A stretch of 64,000 bases of DNA, from contig JADJRD010000001.1 of the NCBI GenBank assembly GCA_016712405.1, positions 124,001 through 188,000 on the forward strand, read 5' to 3'. This document shows positions 27,101 to 34,690 of the stretch, piece after piece. The stretch is from Cellvibrio sp. GTDB lineage: Bacteria > Pseudomonadota > Gammaproteobacteria > Pseudomonadales > Cellvibrionaceae. The translations under genes were made by a program, and so were the position numbers. The first letter of the stretch is position 1. Every line of letters starts with the position of its first letter. The notes beneath the pieces are model-generated. The model did no database searches and had not been told where the DNA came from. It worked only from the letters and a program-made list of their open reading frames with translations.

Positions 27101-28314
27101 TTGGTGTTGGCGGCCAGTTGTGTAATTAATTGCGCTTCACCGTCGGCTTTAGCGCTTTGTAGCATAAATGGAAATTGTGATTCCAATCGCCAGCTTTGGT
27201 GTAATTCGCCGGTAATATTATCTTTAACGGTGAATCCTTTTCCGTTGAAATCCAACCACATTTTGCGAGAAAGAGTTAATTGATTTTTCGCTGATTCACC
27301 ACCGCGTTGTAATTCCTCCAGCATCATCGGTGAATTCACTTCGGCTAAATAAGCGGGCAAGAATTTCCAATCTTCCGGTAGTTGTGTTTGTTGGGGATCA
27401 ATCGGTGCGATACCGGAAATTTGAATATTACGAATTTCCGGTTTTTGTTCAAACACCCAAATTTCCTGATCGACGGCGATGGTGTTTTCTTTGGCCGCTT
27501 TTAGCGCAATCTGATTCACGGGGCTTTGTGATTGCGACAAAATCTGAATCACCCAGGAACCAGATTTTACCTGTACTCGCAGGCTGCCATCTTTTTCCAG
27601 TTTTGCGGGTAGATCGCTATTAAATTGTGTGATGCGAAAATTTTCCAATAAGGCTTGATCTAAATGTAATTCACGCTCCTTACCGCTAATGTCCATTTCA
27701 ATTCGCGTTAACATTTTTAAAGGGACATCGTCCTGAATGCGGCGAAATATACGAAGATCAAGATTGTCTTGAGGTTCCAACGAATTTTGTTGCGTGGTGA
27801 CATTTAATAATAATTGCCCGGGATTTTCCAAAAAGGGCGATGGAATTTTTTTGTTATCAATCGTTAATGACAAAATACCCGTCGATGTAGGAATCGCCAA
27901 AGTACGTGGCATTTTGTTCCAGTTCCAAGCGCCTTCCAGTTGATATTTCCCGGGCGCTAAAAATACTTGTGGCGAGCCTTCAATATCGCGCACAGCAATT
28001 GAGTTGCCTCGCAATTTATCCACTACCAATTCAGGCCAATAGTCTTTATCGCCAGGTAAATCGACAAAGGTTTCACTGAAGGTTTCTATCTGTTGAATAA
28101 ATCGCCCCGATTGTTCAGTTACCTGAATCTCAAGGCTGCTTTGCCATATGCAGTGTTTATCCGCTGCGTTATACAAAATCGGACAATCAATATCGGCATG
28201 TTTTTCCAACACCCACCCACGCCAGTCGTCCAATACTTTAGGATTTTTCGTTTCCGCAAAAGTCACTTGAGTCAGTATCAAGCTTGCAATCAACAGATAA
28301 ACAAGTCGCAGCAT
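24199..28314 (-). CDS. Very large membrane protein with internal duplication, function unknown
   Basis: I do not recognise the family. The protein has 1371 residues from the ATG at 28314, which has AAGGAAA upstream and begins a signal peptide (MLRLVYLLIASLILTQVTFA). Order: a soluble beta-rich part (about 25-465), a helical membrane block (about 470-570), a linker with several Met/Ser/Gln, two more helices (about 690-755), a second soluble beta-rich part (about 760-1200) and a C-terminal membrane block. The start of both soluble parts shares a pattern: a Cys pair, LPG-D/Q, a WP dipeptide, then FLAPGKYQLEG or YLSPGRHEIRL. It therefore arose by duplication. The soluble parts are probably periplasmic. 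Confidence 0.8.
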   Translation of the reverse strand: MLRLVYLLIASLILTQVTFAETKNPKVLDDWRGWVLEKHADIDCPILYNAADKHCIWQSSLEIQVTEQSGRFIQQIETFSETFVDLPGDKDYWPELVVDKLRGNSIAVRDIEGSPQVFLAPGKYQLEGAWNWNKMPRTLAIPTSTGILSLTIDNKKIPSPFLENPGQLLLNVTTQQNSLEPQDNLDLRIFRRIQDDVPLKMLTRIEMDISGKERELHLDQALLENFRITQFNSDLPAKLEKDGSLRVQVKSGSWVIQILSQSQSPVNQIALKAAKENTIAVDQEIWVFEQKPEIRNIQISGIAPIDPQQTQLPEDWKFLPAYLAEVNSPMMLEELQRGGESAKNQLTLSRKMWLDFNGKGFTVKDNITGELHQSWRLESQFPFMLQSAKADGEAQLITQLAANTNPGVEIRQRRLNFEGISRIDTRDDLSISGWSSAFNHVSTELILPPGWSLLTATGTSSEYGSWIEKWNLWTLFLVLIISLSLVRIVNLPVGILALVTLVIIYHRDEAPVILWLNLAAVLALLPYISGKFKTWILRYTWFSFALLALNLLPFCVQQAREFFYPQQEYANKHMMGSYYEDDSWFPSFMSASSTKNDEFENSYAAESAAVDNIMEMRMESKSQRSLQKPLIRKKQYEADQMVQAGPGIPTWSWNSVQLHWKGPVLAEEKTTLYLLSPIWNRVGSLFSVLLSLLLAGLLFKHFSKFKPNANQHNTPSVSGSTALASGLVLLFSLGFLPAEKVMADVIVEKKLLAEFEKRLTAPAKCLPHCASIESVKLIANYNQLDLQMQVHALENVAMPLPGQRQEWWPSQVLVNGKNASLMQNTQGQLLVYLSPGRHEIRLQASIQNREALDLNFPLAIHNFSNQLQGWQLSGNAQGTLNSVQIQRTLMDTPANKNSDEQLRPDPIPPFVIVKRQFNFDLDWNLTTEVIRVAPSEGVINLQVPLLAGESPIDGNINLQHITEDKRGLQIQLDQQQSSVYWNSRLNPSDNIQLKAASEQPWVEIWEVNVSDVWNLTSSGIAAIHPNDVNQLPIWQPWPGEELTLNFSRPLAVKGNSLVIESVELTTEPSNRATTHKLSLSIRTNQANQFQFTLPEGASLNQVMLQGTRLSISPVKGVLRIPLQPGEQSVNIEWQSTQGIANHFVTPSLNLGLASANQSININLPSDRWPLLVGGPRIGPSVLLWGMLLVILLLSYQLGKQKLTPLSSLQWILLSLGVATVTLNGLFLIATWLICLQWRQNLKSIASKTQFKWMQFGLFSLSIAALITLLATIPIGLLSAPDMHIKGNGSSAYFLRWYQDMSPDQLAQAWVISLPLWIYKLVMLIWSLWLASSLIRWLSWGWKALGNQGFWYASEQLLATETRSPVSSTKTN

Positions 28315-28887
28315 GGTGGTTTCCTTCGTTAGCCAAGGGTGAGTTATTGGGGGATGGAGTATAAGGGGAGTTGGGTGTAGTAGGTGTGGGGATTTGTTCA
28401 CAGCTTGGAGATTATTTTTTTCGTTAGCGGCTATGATCAGCCAGAAGTACCATGCCCTATATTCATTGGGCATGTTCATTATGCTCGTCTTGGTTGAATA
28501 GACCTGGATTTGGTTGTGGGGTAGATTTGGGTTTGTGTTCAACGGGGGGCGTAAGCGTGATAACCAAAACTTTCTTGCGGATTCTTTTTCGCGGTGCGAC
28601 TTGTATGGAACTTTGGTTTCATCAGGATTTTAAATTACCATACGCATTCCATCGTATGTGATGCATTTAACGGCGAGCAGATGATTAAAGGGCTCTGACC
28701 CCTTTAATGTGAGAATTTAGACCCCTTTAATGTGAGCTCGGCAGATGAGAATTTACGGCTCATCAAATAATTTTAGGGGGTATGTATATCAAATATCTCA
28801 GTTTGGCACAAAGAATATGGCAGTAAACTCATACGACTGGATACAAAATTTGAATACTTTAACAACTAGAAAAGGGGTTAAGCTTTA
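28315..28887. other. Long intergenic region with hairpin and left arm of inverted repeat
   Basis: 573 bases with no gene I can support. It includes CATGCCC (28451-28457) paired with GGGCATG (28468-28474), a short palindrome. From 28684 there is the left 19-bp arm of an inverted repeat, then CCCCTTTAATGTGAG occurring twice in tandem around GAATTTAGA. The remainder up to 28887 is AT-rich and is the leader of the next gene. A 69-codon frame at 28452-28661 has no recognisable features. Confidence 0.5.
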
Positions 28888-29798
28888 GTGAACAAAAGTG
28901 AATATGAAAAATCCAAGATTTACAAAGCAAGCCATGAACTTTCAGAGAAAATGATAAATACAGGATATTTCGAAAGATATAGCACCGGATTAAATGCCGC
29001 ATTAGTCGGTCAATCAAAAAGTTCTGAAAACATTATTAAATTGGTATTTGATGCAAGTGATCTTGATGGTCACTATGTTATCACCGGGTTCACTAAAATC
29101 TTTCGTTCTGACCCAACAGGAATACAAGATGTAAAAACAGGATGTTTTTTGCGAACAATGTTGTTCGACTTTTCTTTTAGAAAGGAAAATATTAATCAGG
29201 TAAATATTAGTGGAAGTTTTGTATTTGGATTGGATACGATACAAGCTTTGCAATACTCAGGAATTGCACTGATATTTGGCGATTTGGTAACGCCAAAGCA
29301 AGCGCTGCTAGTTTCACAATTTTACATTGGCAATCCTTTTCTTCAGGCATATGATAAAGAACTGGAAGCGGAGTACAAAATATTAATTGCAGCGTTAAAT
29401 GCAAAAGATAGTCAGCAAAGTGTTGCTGCAGCTGTACAACAAGAACTAACCAAGCAGAATCGAAATGTGGAACTTTATGCTTATATTGATCAGCAGTTCG
29501 ATAAGATTTGGACGTTGGCTATCAAACATTTTAAAAAAGAGTATGGCGATTATTTTGGTGTGCCAGAAGCTGCTCTTTTCCCAACACACTTGGTTGGCAT
29601 CACTATGGAATTGGTAAAGGAAGGAGAAATAGTTCTAGATGGGGCTCGTTCTTGGGAATTGCTTATCAACGCCGCACTGCAGTCAAATTTAAATGAAATT
29701 CTTATAGAGGAACGCTTTGTTAAAGCGAGAGAGCTCGTTTTGGCTCAATACGGAAATCTCGGATCAGAATAATGTGATTGGGGTCAGAGCCCTTTAAT
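28684..29798 (+). mobile_element. Possible mobile cassette bounded by 19-bp perfect inverted repeats
   Basis: ATTAAAGGGCTCTGACCCC at 28684-28702 is the exact reverse complement of GGGGTCAGAGCCCTTTAAT at 29780-29798. Each arm is followed inwards or outwards by short tandem copies of its own end (CCCCTTTAATGTGAG left; GAGCCCTTTAATTA right). The interval contains one unknown gene and no transposase. The arm sequence is like ends seen near REP-associated transposases, but that is recollection and not proof. No target duplication was identified. Confidence 0.4.
28888..29772 (+). CDS. Hypothetical protein inside an inverted-repeat cassette
   Basis: I do not recognise this 294-residue protein. It begins at GTG (28888), preceded by AAAAGGGG at a suitable distance. 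There is no signal peptide or membrane helix. It appears soluble, with an N-terminal half rich in beta strands (VIKLVFDASDLDG-like, VNISGSFVFGLDTIQAL) and a helical C-terminal half from about residue 155 (ELEAEYKILIAALNAKDS, then IDQQFDKIWTLAIKHFKKEY). It is the only gene between perfect 19-bp inverted repeats, and its codon use is more AT-rich than the housekeeping neighbours, which suggests acquisition. Confidence 0.6.
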   Translation: MNKSEYEKSKIYKASHELSEKMINTGYFERYSTGLNAALVGQSKSSENIIKLVFDASDLDGHYVITGFTKIFRSDPTGIQDVKTGCFLRTMLFDFSFRKENINQVNISGSFVFGLDTIQALQYSGIALIFGDLVTPKQALLVSQFYIGNPFLQAYDKELEAEYKILIAALNAKDSQQSVAAAVQQELTKQNRNVELYAYIDQQFDKIWTLAIKHFKKEYGDYFGVPEAALFPTHLVGITMELVKEGEIVLDGARSWELLINAALQSNLNEILIEERFVKARELVLAQYGNLGSE

Positions 29799-29865
29799 TA
29801 GAGCCCTTTAATTAGTTTATTGGTCTTAACTTGGAGAAAACTCACCAGGTGGAGCGACAGAAAAA

Positions 29866-30435
29866 ATGAAAAAATTTCTAGTGGTTGTTTTGGTGAGCTT
29901 TTTCTACATTGCAGCAACATATGCTGCTCCTCTCTCATCTTATACCGTCGAACACAATGCACAGCAGGTGGTTGCGCCAAAAGGAATGCTGCAATATATA
30001 TTGGATGCACTGCCAGATGACTCTCAAATATTAAAAAAATGTATTACAGAAAATAACCAGAAAACAGATTCATTTTCAAAATATTTTATCGTTTCAAAAG
30101 CAAATTTAACAAAAAATCCCAATGAAACATACTTTGTTCGCCCTGCATTGGAACCCTATTGCATGGCATTTTATGGCGCACATCTTTTTCGTTATTGGTT
30201 TGTAAAAGTTGACACTACCCATTCAGATTTAACATTTACACTAGTATTGCAAGGTGGCGGTGACGGCATTGCTGTACTTGCTGATGAAACAAATGGCTAT
30301 AAATATATTAGTTCGACTTCACATACTGCAATCGAGCTATACACCCGAATATACCGATTCAATGGAACTCAATATGAATTGGTCAGTTGTACTCTGGAAA
30401 ACTTAAGTACAGAAAAAACGACACTGTGTGAATGA
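29866..30435 (+). CDS. Hypothetical secreted protein
   Basis: A 189-residue protein with a clear signal peptide (KKFLVVVLVSFFYIAATYA, cleavage after AYA-like site). The mature part has four cysteines and a central FTLVLQGGGDGIAVLADETN segment, likely beta-rich; no known domain is evident. A purine-rich GGTGGAGCGACAGAA lies before the ATG. It is the first gene to the right of the inverted-repeat cassette and may belong to the same accessory region. Function unknown. Confidence 0.65.
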   Translation: MKKFLVVVLVSFFYIAATYAAPLSSYTVEHNAQQVVAPKGMLQYILDALPDDSQILKKCITENNQKTDSFSKYFIVSKANLTKNPNETYFVRPALEPYCMAFYGAHLFRYWFVKVDTTHSDLTFTLVLQGGGDGIAVLADETNGYKYISSTSHTAIELYTRIYRFNGTQYELVSCTLENLSTEKTTLCE

Positions 30436-30515
30436 CCAGAATAGAGATAAGCTGCATACTTCCGCGTAGCCAATAGATTTTTGTAGCCACGCCCAACCCC
30501 TGAAGGGCTAGCCAA

Positions 30516-31172
30516 ATGTCATCCTTACGTTTTCGTTATCAAACAATAGAGTTTGACAATGTCGATATTCATCTTTGCAGCCTTCGCGACAATCAGGAAT
30601 TTTCAGATGATTTAGGTGTTGCGGCTGATCTAGGGATTTCATCTGCATCTTGGCCACTCTTCGGTATCATATGGCCCTCCGGGCAAGTGTTGGCTCGTGA
30701 GATGGTTAATTTTAATATTGCTGGCAAGCGCATTCTTGAAGTGGGCTGTGGTATTGCATTGGCGAGTCACTTGTTAAATAAACGACATGCCGATATCACG
30801 GCGACTGATTATCATCCTGAGGTTGGAAATTTTTTAACAGAAAATACTGACCTTAATCAAGGCGATAAAATTCCGTTTGTACGTACTGGTTGGGCAGATG
30901 CGGAAACCCACTTGGGAAAATTCGATGTGATTATTGGCAGTGATATTTTATATGAAGCTGATCATGTTGAATTATTGGCAAATTTTTTACAGCAACACGC
31001 AGCACCTCATTGTGAAATTATTTTAGTGGATCCTGGTCGCGGTAATCATGCGCGCTTTAGTAAAAAAATGGTGCAGCTAGGATTTTTACATACACAGAAA
31101 AAACCGGATACTCACGCCTATCTGGAAAAGCCTTTTGCCGGACAGGTTTTGTATTATTTAAGAAAAAAATAG
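30516..31172 (+). CDS. SAM-dependent methyltransferase (lysine/nicotinamide methyltransferase-like)
   Basis: A 218-residue class I methyltransferase. Motif I is ILEVGCGIALAS near residue 75, followed by ITATDYHPEV (acidic residue binding the SAM ribose), a DVIIGSDILYE motif IV and a LVDPGRG strand. The N-terminal SSASWPLFGIIWPSGQVLA stretch before motif I is characteristic of the family of small protein methyltransferases related to METTL21/nicotinamide N-methyltransferase. The substrate in bacteria is not known. It has no operon partners; its stop lies one base from a convergent methyltransferase remnant. Confidence 0.85.
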   Translation: MSSLRFRYQTIEFDNVDIHLCSLRDNQEFSDDLGVAADLGISSASWPLFGIIWPSGQVLAREMVNFNIAGKRILEVGCGIALASHLLNKRHADITATDYHPEVGNFLTENTDLNQGDKIPFVRTGWADAETHLGKFDVIIGSDILYEADHVELLANFLQQHAAPHCEIILVDPGRGNHARFSKKMVQLGFLHTQKKPDTHAYLEKPFAGQVLYYLRKK

Positions 31173-31173
31173 A

Positions 31174-31278
31174 CTATCTAAACGCAATCAGCGCCGCCGT
31201 CACTGCAACATTCAATGATTCAACGCCATTATTCATCGGAATGCAGATGGTGTGAGTGCAGAGATTCATAATTTCTTT
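31174..31278 (-). pseudogene. C-terminal remnant of a SpoU/TrmH-family RNA 2'-O-methyltransferase
   Basis: The last 34 codons read KEIMNLCTHTICIPMNNGVE, then SLNVAVTAALIAFR and a stop, which is the conserved motif 3 region of SpoU rRNA/tRNA methyltransferases (IPM-x-x-GVESLNVAVAAA). Nothing upstream on the minus strand continues the protein: the next bases are a palindromic repeat and unrelated sequence. The gene therefore survives only as a 3' fragment, presumably after a deletion or element insertion. Confidence 0.7.
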
Positions 31279-31284
31279 GGAAAC

Positions 31285-31330
31285 CCCTTCAGTCCTGCCC
31301 CTCCCTTGGAGGGGGGAAGGCTGGGCTGGT
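31285..31330. repeat. Short C/G-rich palindromic repeat
   Basis: CCCCTTCAGTCCTGCCCCTC followed by CCTTGGAGGGGGGAAGGCTG; the CCCCTCC/GGAGGGG arms pair over TT. Related in style to classes A and B. It sits exactly where the SpoU-methyltransferase reading frame breaks off. Confidence 0.55.
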
Positions 31331-31436
31331 CTTCTGCCTCTACAAAAACAATTCCGTTTGAAAATGCACTCACCCCACGAAGACGGGATTCGTGTAATAT
31401 GCGCGCCCTCGAACTTTCCAATCTTGCAGGTTTTCC

Positions 31437-31774
31437 ATGAAAAAGACATTCAAACTGAATATCCAAGACAAAAATCCAGATCAACTGCTGGAGAAGATCA
31501 AGCAAGAAGTTCGCAAATACGTCAAACGCGAACGCCGTAAAAGTTACCGCCTGCGTCGGACTTCTGGCTGTTTGATTGCAAGTTTGGCCTCACCGAAGGC
31601 GAAGCAATTGAAGTTAAACTACGAGACATGATTGCCAAAATGGATGAAGTGAAAGCGGCTGGTGGCGACGGTTTTTATGTCGAAATTCTCGCAAAACCCG
31701 GTGTTAAAAAACCACGCGGACGCCTTGCACAAGATCATGAGTCATTGGATGAGGATGATGATTTGGGGGAGTGA
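31437..31774 (+). pseudogene. DUF6172-type protein, one-base frameshift
   Basis: A small basic/acidic protein of about 112 residues. The first frame gives MKKTFKLNIQDKNPDQLLEK and the KQEVRKYVKRERRK segment; the second frame, from 31541, gives LPPASDFWLFDCKFG...GDGFYVEILAKPG and an acidic ESLDEDDDLGE tail. Joined, this is the pattern of small proteobacterial proteins of the DUF6172 kind. The break is a run of four A (31539-31542) where five would restore CGT AAA AAG TTA. Function unknown. The G/C island begins about 50 bases after its stop. Confidence 0.7.
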
Positions 31775-31817
31775 TTGGGATTTAAATTCCAATCTTTAAA
31801 AGTATTCCGTGGCAAGT

Positions 31818-32524
<707 letters not shown>

Positions 32525-32599
32525 AAGTACAAAATATCAAAGCGATAAAATTATTATCGAAAATATAAAATCAAAAACCTCTTGAATTTCAACGTAGGC

Positions 32600-32625
32600 A
32601 CAACGCGGGTCTTGACCCGCCCTAC
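32600..32625. repeat. Class E short palindromic repeat
   Basis: CACAACGCGGGTCTTGACCC then GCCCTAC; differs from the copy at 16721 by a couple of bases. It faces the split copy 75 bases to its left, so the two form an inverted pair. Confidence 0.7.
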
Positions 32626-32668
32626 GAAGAGAACGAGTTATTCAAAGAAAAATAAAAGCGATATTCGA

Positions 32669-34030
32669 TCAGCGTTTCTTAGTCGGCGCTTTCTTTGGTT
32701 TGGTGCTGCTAGTTTTTCCTACTGTTTTGCTCTTTGCTTTCACCGTTTTCCCAGCAGCAGGCTTTGATCTTGAACTTAACTTGTTTTGCCCATCAGTTTT
32801 GCTTTTTCCAACAGCGTTGGCTACTTTTTTAGGTTTCGCATTTGCCAGCTTCAATAACCCACTTTTAGGTTTAGTCAGCACTTTCACAACCGCTTCGGTG
32901 GTTTCAAAACCTTTTATTTTTTCGCGTTTGATTTTGGTGCCGATAACTTCTTCAATCAACGAAATTTTATGTTCTTCGGCGGGCGTTACTAATGAAATGG
33001 CGGTACCTTTTTTGCCGGCGCGACCGGTGCGGCCGACGCGGTGTACGTAGTCTTCGGTGAAGAAAGGCAAATCGAGATTGACGACAAAATCCAAACCTTG
33101 AATATCCAAACCACGCGCGGCAACTTCTGTGGCGACCAATACTTGTAATTTTCCATCTTTAAAATCTTGCAGTGCGCGTCTTCTTGATCCTTGTGTTTTT
33201 TCACTGTGAATTACAGCTGCATCAATTTTGTCGTCTTTCAATGCTTTAAATAAATTTTCTGCTTCTTCGCGTGTGCTGCTGAACACCATGACTTGATACC
33301 AATTTTTTGTGCGCAACAAATGCACAAACAATTCGTATTTACGGGTTGAGTCGACGGGATACAAAACGTGATCAACCGTTTCTGCAACTGAGTTACGTTT
33401 GCTCACGGTAATCAGAGTAGGACGGTTCATCGCTTGTTTGGATAAATTTGTTACCAAAGGCGAACCGGTGGCGGAAAAAAACAGCGTTTGATGTGGGCGC
33501 GTGATGCTGGTCAAAATGCCATGCATATCATTCACAAAACCCATATCCAACATGCGGTCGGCTTCGTCCAACACCACAAATTCCACTTTCGCCAAATTAA
33601 GATTTTCCATCTCTATATGTTCTTTTAATCGACCGGGTGTGGCGACCAAAATATCCACACCTGCACGCAACTTGGCACCTTGGCTGGTCAGTTTGACTCC
33701 ACCATAAACACTGGCGATTTTCAGCGGCGTGAATTGTGCGAATTCCTGCATGGCTTTGGCGATTTGTTCGACCAATTCGCGAGTGGGTGCCAGTATTAGC
33801 GTGCGAATAAAGCCTTCACCTGCACCTTTGGGTTTTTCCAGCATTTGTTGCAGCACAGGCAAACAATAGGCGGCGGTTTTGCCGGTACCTGTTTGTGCAG
33901 TAACCAGGAGGTCGATGCCCCTGCGGGCGGCAGGGATAGTCTGCTCCTGAACGGGTGTCAGGGTTTTGAATTCCATGACTTTAAGGGCGTGAAGGAGTTC
34001 GGGCGCAAGGCCAAGGGATGCAAAGTTCAT
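32669..34030 (-). CDS. DEAD-box ATP-dependent RNA helicase, RhlE-like, with basic tail
   Basis: A 453-residue RNA helicase. Seen in order: the Q motif (FKTLTPVQEQTIPAA), Walker A QTGTGKT, PTRELVEQ, VATPGR, the DEAD box in VVLDEADRML, SATGSP (motif III SAT), and in the second RecA domain ATEVAARGLDIQ and HRVGRTGRAG. The last 90 residues are a Lys/Ser/Thr/Pro-rich basic tail expected to bind RNA. The core resembles RhlE, which helps ribosome assembly and RNA decay in the cold. A CACAACGCGGG repeat and the G/C island lie beyond its 3' end. Confidence 0.92.
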   Translation of the reverse strand: MNFASLGLAPELLHALKVMEFKTLTPVQEQTIPAARRGIDLLVTAQTGTGKTAAYCLPVLQQMLEKPKGAGEGFIRTLILAPTRELVEQIAKAMQEFAQFTPLKIASVYGGVKLTSQGAKLRAGVDILVATPGRLKEHIEMENLNLAKVEFVVLDEADRMLDMGFVNDMHGILTSITRPHQTLFFSATGSPLVTNLSKQAMNRPTLITVSKRNSVAETVDHVLYPVDSTRKYELFVHLLRTKNWYQVMVFSSTREEAENLFKALKDDKIDAAVIHSEKTQGSRRRALQDFKDGKLQVLVATEVAARGLDIQGLDFVVNLDLPFFTEDYVHRVGRTGRAGKKGTAISLVTPAEEHKISLIEEVIGTKIKREKIKGFETTEAVVKVLTKPKSGLLKLANAKPKKVANAVGKSKTDGQNKLSSRSKPAAGKTVKAKSKTVGKTSSTKPKKAPTKKR

Positions 34031-34209
34031 AAGTCGATCAATATGCGGAATAAATGAGGCGCGAAGTATAGGGTAATTAGTCGCTGTGGCCTAATCCTGA
34101 ACGGGAAATCCTTGTATGAAAATCAAGCAAACAAGGCCAGAATACTGGAAACCTGTGGTATCCTGCGCGCCCTTGATTGTTTAGTTAGTTTTTCGAGTAA
34201 TTGATAGTT

Positions 34210-34545
34210 ATGGCCAACAAACCCGTATATAAAGTCATCTTCCTTAATCAAACCCAAGTGTATGAAGTTTTCTGCACAGCCATTTACCAAAGTGAGATGT
34301 ATGGTTTTATCGAAGTAGAAGAATTTGTGTTTGGCGAGCGCAGCCAATTATTGGTTGACCCCGCTGAAGAGAAATTGAAAAATGAATTTGCCGGTGTGAA
34401 ACGTTCGTATATTCCGATGCATGCAATTATTCGTATTGATGAAGTGGAAAAAGAAGGAGCGGTTAAAGTTACAGAAGTGAAGTCAGGAGGCGATAAAGTC
34501 ACTCCATTTCCCTACGGTGGTTTTATACCAAAACCCAATGAATAA
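34210..34545 (+). CDS. DUF1820 family protein
   Basis: A 111-residue soluble protein starting at MANKPVYKVIFLNQ. The frame continues nine bases upstream to a TTG without a better ribosome site, so the ATG was chosen. Recognisable family segments are YEVFCTAIYQSEMYGFIEVE, LVDPAEEKLKNEFAGVKRSY and IPMHAIIRIDEVEKEG with a C-terminal PFPYGGF. DUF1820 is widespread in gammaproteobacteria with no known function. It diverges from the DEAD-box helicase gene and ends in a strong intrinsic terminator. Confidence 0.9.
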   Translation: MANKPVYKVIFLNQTQVYEVFCTAIYQSEMYGFIEVEEFVFGERSQLLVDPAEEKLKNEFAGVKRSYIPMHAIIRIDEVEKEGAVKVTEVKSGGDKVTPFPYGGFIPKPNE

Positions 34546-34547
34546 TG

Positions 34548-34573
34548 AAAAGCGGCGCAAGCCGCTTTTTTTT
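34548..34573 (+). terminator. Intrinsic terminator of the DUF1820 gene
   Basis: AAAAGCGGC (34548-34556), GCAA loop, GCCGCTTTT then further T. The stem starts three bases after the stop codon. Confidence 0.85.
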
Positions 34574-34576
34574 ATG

Positions 34577-34675
34577 GCTCCTCCCTTTGAAAAAGGGAGG
34601 CGGGGGAGGGATTTAAGATGGTCAAACTTTTTGAGATTTTAAATCCCCCCTAACCCCCCTTTTTCAAAGTGGGGA
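34577..34675. repeat. Class C palindromic repeat
   Basis: CTCCTCCCTTTGAAAAAGGG AGGCGGGGGAGGGATTTAAGA on the left; AAATCCCCCCTAACCCCCCTT then TTCAAAGTGGGG on the right, around about 20 AT-rich bases. The ends pair imperfectly. It ends about 16 bases before the FGGY kinase ATG, so it forms part of that gene's leader. Confidence 0.7.
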
Positions 34676-34690
34676 ACAAAAGGAGAGTCA

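Noticed and set aside
28315..28542. Longer start for the large membrane protein
   Set aside because: The ATG at 28314 has a ribosome site and a signal peptide; the extra 76 residues do not look like coding sequence.
28452..28661. 69-codon open frame in the long intergenic region
   Set aside because: No ribosome site, no recognisable protein pattern, overlaps a hairpin.
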